This document shows positions 37,623-41,774 of a DNA stretch of 41,774 bases, one piece after another. The translations under genes were made by a program, and so were the position numbers. Source of the DNA: Gordonia westfalica (GTDB lineage Bacteria; Actinomycetota; Actinomycetes; Mycobacteriales; Mycobacteriaceae); the NCBI RefSeq assembly GCF_900105725.1, contig NZ_FNLM01000027.1, positions 1 through 41,774 on the forward strand, in the 5' to 3' direction. Positions within the stretch are counted from its first letter, which is position 1. Each line of letters opens with the position of its first letter. The notes below the pieces were generated by a model. That model did no database searches. It was not told the DNA's origin and was given only the letters and a program-made list of their open reading frames with translations.

Positions 37623-40003
37623 TGGTTACGCAGAACATCGCCGTGCTGAATGCGCTGCGGGCGAACCCGAAGGTCGACCTCGACAAGGCTATGTTCGATC
37701 TGCGAAATAGTGAGGCCCGGGGAGCGCTTGAAGGGCTGGATCGTACCGCTGTGTCGCCGGCTGCTGGGCTAGTTATTGACCAGTTGCTGCAGGGCAAAGC
37801 CGTGTCGATGGAGCAGCTGAATACCCTCTCGCAGACCACCGCGAATCCCAAGGTGGATATGGAGATCGCTGCGATTATGCAGAAGCTCGGTCTCATCAAC
37901 ACTGAGCTAGATCGGGCCGCCCGGGAGCGTCAGGCATACATCAATGTGCAGACTCGTGGTCTCAACCTCGGCGACACTACCCCGAGTGGCCAGGTGTGGC
38001 GCGGTCCCGGTCTGGCGAACAATGCTGACGGCTCGGTTCGCCGCTACGCACAGGGCGGTATTCGGGATCTCGAGCAGTATGCGAATGGGAAGTTGCCGAA
38101 CCAGGCGGTCATCGAGAAGGCGCGCCCGAACACTCTGGTGCAGTGGGCTGAACCTGAGACTGGTGGTGAGGCGTTCATTCCTCTGGCCCCGGGGAAGCGG
38201 TCCAGGTCGACGAGCATTCTCGCGACAGTCGCGGACATGTTTGGTTACCAGCTCATTCCGGATGGGAATGTGCCGAACAGCCTTTCGGGGTTGCTGGGTG
38301 CTATCGCTGGTGGTGGTGTCAAGCGTTTGGCGCAGGCTGCTGGCGTTGATGGTGTTCGCCGGTTCGCTGACGGCGGCATTCTGCGTCGCCTCGCTGAGGG
38401 TGAGGGTGCGTCCGGCCCGCTGACGGGCTCCCCGTATGTGTGGGGTGGCGTGAACTGGGGCGACTGCTCTGGTGCCATGAGTGCGTTCGCCCGTAAGGCT
38501 GCCGGTTTGGACCCGTTCGGTGGGCGTTTCACCACTGCCACGATGGGTGCGCAGATTCAGCAGATGGGTGGCCAGTTGGGTCGCGGGTCGTCTGGGGATA
38601 TGCGGTTCGGCTGGTACAACGGCGGCGCCGGGGGTGGGCATACTGCCGGCACTCTCCCGGATGGGACGAACGTTGAGATGGGCGGCCAGAACGGTGGCGG
38701 CATGCTGGGCGGCTCTGTGGGGGCTGATGATCCGCAGTTTTCTGAGCATGCGTTCATCAAGGTTGATCCGTCGTGGACTGATCCGGGTTCTGATTCGGGT
38801 GGTTGGGTGCAGCGTCCGGATGGGACGTGGGTGCAGACCGGCCCGGGCGGATACGACGCCACAGGCGGTTCAGGCACCTCGGGCAGTAGCACTGGGGATA
38901 AGAGCATTTCGGGCCGCCTCGGTGCCGTGGCGAACACGTTCGTGTCCGAGCAGATCGCGGACATGCTCAAGGTGTTCTCCATCAACGACACCCCCGGCAT
39001 CCTGGGCGCCCTCGCTGAATACGAGAACTCGCAGCAGCAATCGGGTTCGGGGACGAAGGTGTCGCCGGAGGAGCGTGAGCGGGCGAAGGCCGAGTATGAC
39101 GCGGCGAAGGACTCCCTCAAGTCCGACTATGAGAACGCGAAGCTGACTCGGAAGCAGGACTACGACCGCAAGAAGCAAGATCTCGAGAACCAGTTCACGC
39201 TCAAGAAGATCGATCGCGCCACCTACGAACGTCAGCTGAACGATCTCAAGCACAAGTTTGAGAACGACGAGCTGGCGAAGAAGCAGGAGTACGACTCCCG
39301 TGTGGCGGAGGCCAAGTCGAAGTATGACTCTGCGACGGGCAAGACACCGAAGCCGGGTGAGGCGGGGTCTGATCCGTCGGCTGCTCTGGGGTTGAAGCAG
39401 AAGTACGAGGACGAGAAGCTCGCACGGAAGCAGCAGTACGACCAGGAGAAGGCTGCCCGTAAGGAACGGTACGAGGCCGATAAGAAGGCTCTGCAGGCGC
39501 AGAAGCTCGACAAGGATCTGAACAAGCGACGTTCGGATGAGTTGAAGGCCCAGTACGACTCGGATATGGCGGGGATGAAGGCCCGCTATGAGTCGGCGGA
39601 GTTGGCGAAGAAGCAGGAGTTTGAGCGTTCTGCCCAGTCGGCTCCGTCGGTGGGTGCCCGCCCGGGTGTGACTGATCCGGGGACGGTGAAGCCTCGTCCT
39701 GGCGAAGACCTCGGCGGCACGGCTGCTGGTGGTGCGCCGACGGGGAATGCGATCAAGGACGCGTTCCGGTCCGGTTTGCGTGAGGCGTGGCGTCAGGGTC
39801 CTCCGTGGGAGGCCACCGACTGGATCATCAACAAAGAGTCCAGCTGGAATCCGACCGCCACAAATCCGTCGTCGGGGGCGTTCGGTCTGCCCCAGTTCTT
39901 GGGATCGACGAAGGACCAGTATCTGCCGGATTCGTCACCCGATCCGCGGTGCAGGGCGAAGCCTATGACCGATATGTGGGTGACCGTTACGGCGACCCGC
40001 TGA
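37622..40003 (+). CDS. Tape measure protein, C-terminal frame with NlpC/P60-like domain
   Basis: After the break it runs VTQNIAVLNALRANPKVDLD to a domain with GSPYVWGGVNWGDCSGAMSA (catalytic Cys near 38466) and GGGHTAGTLPDGTNVEMGG (His), an NlpC/P60-like peptidase pattern. A charged coiled coil with repeated KQxYDxxK and RKxRYEADKK elements spans 39080-39630. WEATDWIINKESSWNPTATN then PSSGAFGLPQFLGSTKDQY is a lytic transglycosylase (SLT) pattern with catalytic Glu in NKESSW. The frame ends wrongly at 40003; an added G at CCGCGG near 39952 joins the last part. Confidence 0.85.
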   Translation: MVTQNIAVLNALRANPKVDLDKAMFDLRNSEARGALEGLDRTAVSPAAGLVIDQLLQGKAVSMEQLNTLSQTTANPKVDMEIAAIMQKLGLINTELDRAARERQAYINVQTRGLNLGDTTPSGQVWRGPGLANNADGSVRRYAQGGIRDLEQYANGKLPNQAVIEKARPNTLVQWAEPETGGEAFIPLAPGKRSRSTSILATVADMFGYQLIPDGNVPNSLSGLLGAIAGGGVKRLAQAAGVDGVRRFADGGILRRLAEGEGASGPLTGSPYVWGGVNWGDCSGAMSAFARKAAGLDPFGGRFTTATMGAQIQQMGGQLGRGSSGDMRFGWYNGGAGGGHTAGTLPDGTNVEMGGQNGGGMLGGSVGADDPQFSEHAFIKVDPSWTDPGSDSGGWVQRPDGTWVQTGPGGYDATGGSGTSGSSTGDKSISGRLGAVANTFVSEQIADMLKVFSINDTPGILGALAEYENSQQQSGSGTKVSPEERERAKAEYDAAKDSLKSDYENAKLTRKQDYDRKKQDLENQFTLKKIDRATYERQLNDLKHKFENDELAKKQEYDSRVAEAKSKYDSATGKTPKPGEAGSDPSAALGLKQKYEDEKLARKQQYDQEKAARKERYEADKKALQAQKLDKDLNKRRSDELKAQYDSDMAGMKARYESAELAKKQEFERSAQSAPSVGARPGVTDPGTVKPRPGEDLGGTAAGGAPTGNAIKDAFRSGLREAWRQGPPWEATDWIINKESSWNPTATNPSSGAFGLPQFLGSTKDQYLPDSSPDPRCRAKPMTDMWVTVTATR

Positions 40004-40320
40004 AGGCGAAGGATCACCACGTCAACGCCGGCTGGTACGAGCGGGGTGGTGTCATCCACGAGGGTGCGAACATCATGCTCAACGGGCTGGGGCACAAGGA
40101 AACTGCGCTGCCGTTCGATCCGCGGGATCTGAAAGCCTCACTCGACCGTGGCGGGGCGGCCCCGGCTGTCCTCGTTGAGAAGCTGGACCAACTCATCTCC
40201 GTGATCTCCGCAATGGACGGCGGGACAACGAACGTCACCCTGCGAGACGAACGCGCCTACTACGAGCGGGAACGCCGCCAGCAGCGGGCACGGCACAAGG
40301 CTATGAGCGGAGGCCGCTAG
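39953..40320 (+). CDS. Tape measure protein, last frame
   Basis: With one G added near 39952 the SLT domain continues DPAVQGEAYDRYVGDRYGDP then LKAKDHHVNAGWYERGGVI, followed by HEGANIMLNGLGHKETALPF, the usual tape measure C-terminus. It ends RARHKAMSGGR one base before the next gene's ATG. A separate start here is unlikely. Confidence 0.8.
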
Positions 40321-41247
40321 ATGGGGATGCAGATCACCCTTATCGGTACGTCGGGGATGCGGTGGCCTGTCCACGGCATCGAACGGCATGCCGGCCTCAC
40401 CCTCAGTGAGGGTGGGGTGGAAGGTCTCATCGATTCTCCCGTGGAAACGCAGTGGGTGGAGGACACGGAGATGGGTGTCGTGTTCGGTGGGGTGCGGTAT
40501 CTGCCCCGCGACATGACCCTCGGTTTCTATGTGTCGGATGCGTTGTCGGATGAGACGGAGATCGGGCGTCTTGAGTCTGATTTCCGTATGGATTTCGCAG
40601 CCCAGCCGGATGAGTGGGATGCCAACTTTCAGCACACTCAGGTTGAGGTGGGGTCGGATCTGTCGGGTGAGCGTCGTTTGACGATGCAGCTTCGGGAAGC
40701 TCCCGAGTTGAAGACCCAGCGTGACCCGTACACGCAGCAGTTTTATGACATCACGTATGAGTTGCGGGCGCCGATGCCGTTGTGGGATTCCGGCAAAGAG
40801 GTGACGGTGTTTGAGGGTTCGGGGACGTCGGGGTCGGGGACGATTCTGGTGTCGAATCCGACGGACACTCCGTTGCGGCAGACGTGGGTGTTGACGCGCG
40901 GGAAGTGGACGTTGCCTGATCCGTCGTGGCGTGGCAAGCGGGGGCAGCGCGCCCCGTCAGGTCCGTACGCGGCGCGGACGGTCGCCCTACCCGAGATCAC
41001 ATCGAGCGATCAGGGTGTGCGGATCACCCGGGAACGCCGCAAGCTGCATGCGATGACGTTCACCGGCTCCAACTTCCTCGGGCGGATGAACGGGCAGTGG
41101 ATCATTCACGACATCCCCCCATACACGCCGCCCACCTTGTTGCCGATCTCCTACACCAACGCCCCTGCGGGTGGTGCCCGGGCTGAGCTGCATCAGCCGC
41201 GTCTGTGGACTCGCCCTGTCGGACTTGAGATGCCGGGACTGTCATGA
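40321..41247 (+). CDS. Minor tail protein (distal tail-like)
   Basis: 308 residues starting 1 bp after the tape measure stop. ITLIGTSGMRWPVHGIERHA then GLTLSEGGVEGLIDSPVETQ and MTFTGSNFLGRMNGQWIIHD are typical of the first minor tail protein after the tape measure in actinophages, the Dit-type hub protein. LRQTWVLTRGKWTLPDPSW lies in the middle domain. Its end overlaps the next start by 4 bp. Confidence 0.8.
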   Translation: MGMQITLIGTSGMRWPVHGIERHAGLTLSEGGVEGLIDSPVETQWVEDTEMGVVFGGVRYLPRDMTLGFYVSDALSDETEIGRLESDFRMDFAAQPDEWDANFQHTQVEVGSDLSGERRLTMQLREAPELKTQRDPYTQQFYDITYELRAPMPLWDSGKEVTVFEGSGTSGSGTILVSNPTDTPLRQTWVLTRGKWTLPDPSWRGKRGQRAPSGPYAARTVALPEITSSDQGVRITRERRKLHAMTFTGSNFLGRMNGQWIIHDIPPYTPPTLLPISYTNAPAGGARAELHQPRLWTRPVGLEMPGLS

Positions 41248-41774
41248 CTGCACCTGTAATCGACTACGACACCCTGACGCTTCAGGAGAAGTGTGAAGCG
41301 ATCTGGGAGGTTACGGCGGCGGAGGAACGCCGTCTGGCGAAGATGCAACGCACCCAGCCGGGGGTGTTCATTTTCGACGGCCACCAACGGCTACAGCACC
41401 TCCTATTGGAGGTTGCTGACCTGGCGGTGGAGGACAAGGAAAACGACACCGGCTCCATCACCCTGTCGATCCATTCGAGCATCCGGTGGCGCAGTGGATG
41501 AACGACGACATCGGCCGCATCAAGCGTGGTGAGGGCGAGTTCTTCCACATCGATGTGGAACACAACGGTATCCGTGTCACGGGCCGCTATGACGAGAAGA
41601 CGGTGAAGAAGGATGGGATGGGGCAGCGGATGCTGCACGTCACATTCCTCACCGACTACGAAAACCTGAAGTGGATCGACGTCTGGTCGAATCCGTTCCT
41701 GCCCGCCATCTTCCAGTTCCCCCGCATCTTCCTGTTGGCCGGACCCTCCATCTGGGTGCTGAAAACAGCGCTCC
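41244..41774 (+). CDS. Minor tail protein (Tal/Gp37-like), 3' end outside the window, one frame break
   Basis: MTAPVIDYDTLTLQEKCEAI then RTQPGVFIFDGHQRLQHLLL begins the baseplate-type protein that follows Dit. The frame stops at 41501 as read. One added G near 41475 gives EHPVAQWMNDDIGRIKRGEG, HIDVEHNGIRVTGRYDEKTV and LKWIDVWSNPFLPAIFQFPR, running off the right edge. It matches the siphovirus Gp37-like family, usually 500 to 600 residues. Confidence 0.75.

Noticed and set aside
37622..40003. Separate gene for a cell-wall hydrolase (endolysin)
   Set aside because: The frame continues the tape measure once a single base is restored, and the C-terminus is the usual tape measure end.

Overview
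The window is a G+C-rich stretch of a temperate, siphovirus-type actinobacteriophage genome, either a prophage or a free phage. The host is most likely a mycolic-acid bacterium such as Rhodococcus, Gordonia or a relative. The signs are a phage-encoded WhiB protein, frequent GTG starts, TANNNT-type -10 boxes, HK97-fold virion genes and the gene families present. No host housekeeping gene, tRNA or CRISPR array is visible.

Layout: (1) 1-3.4 kb, lysogeny module. It holds a tyrosine integrase (the left edge cuts into it) and, on the minus strand, a secreted Cys-containing protein, a DUF3263 protein, an ImmA/IrrE-type metallopeptidase and an HTH repressor. Divergent promoters face a Cro-like gene. 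(2) 3.4-20.3 kb, a rightward early operon of about 45 mostly tiny genes that nearly all overlap as ATGA or GTGA. It includes a ParB-like DGQHR protein, an excisionase-like HTH, two DNA methyltransferases, an Erf-like annealing protein, WhiB, HNH, a replication-initiation-like pair and RusA. No polymerase, primase or helicase is seen, so the phage probably uses the host replisome. (3) 20.27-20.53 kb, a non-coding switch region with a 20-bp palindrome, a possible small RNA and a strong intrinsic terminator. (4) 20.5-24.3 kb, three glycosyltransferase-like genes interrupted by a free-standing HNH gene, then the packaging HNH. (5) 24.3-41.8 kb, terminase, portal, MuF-like protein, scaffold, capsid, connectors, tail tube, tail chaperones with a programmed -1 frameshift, tape measure with two cell-wall hydrolase domains, and minor tail proteins running off the right edge. 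Lysis genes are not in the window.

Accessory insertions stand out. A minus-strand lipoprotein gene and an EndoVII-type gene with its own promoter and terminator sit between the tail chaperones and the tape measure. Three loci (15.7, 21.9 and 34.1 kb) share one leader design: a TAGAAT/TATAAT box, a two-tier hairpin, then AAGGAG. Capsid and tail-tube proteins end in the same four residues encoded by the same 15 bases (TSGS plus stop), which may link them to the glycosyltransferases.

Caution on reading frames: about ten genes to the right of 3 kb, and every gene but one to the left of it, are broken by apparent one-base indels. Nearly all are repaired by adding one base, usually a G or C in a short G or C run. 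I think most are sequence errors, and in several cases I annotate the gene as the repaired reading would give it. The 37-bp tandem duplication at 13743-13816 is a different kind of lesion and may be real.
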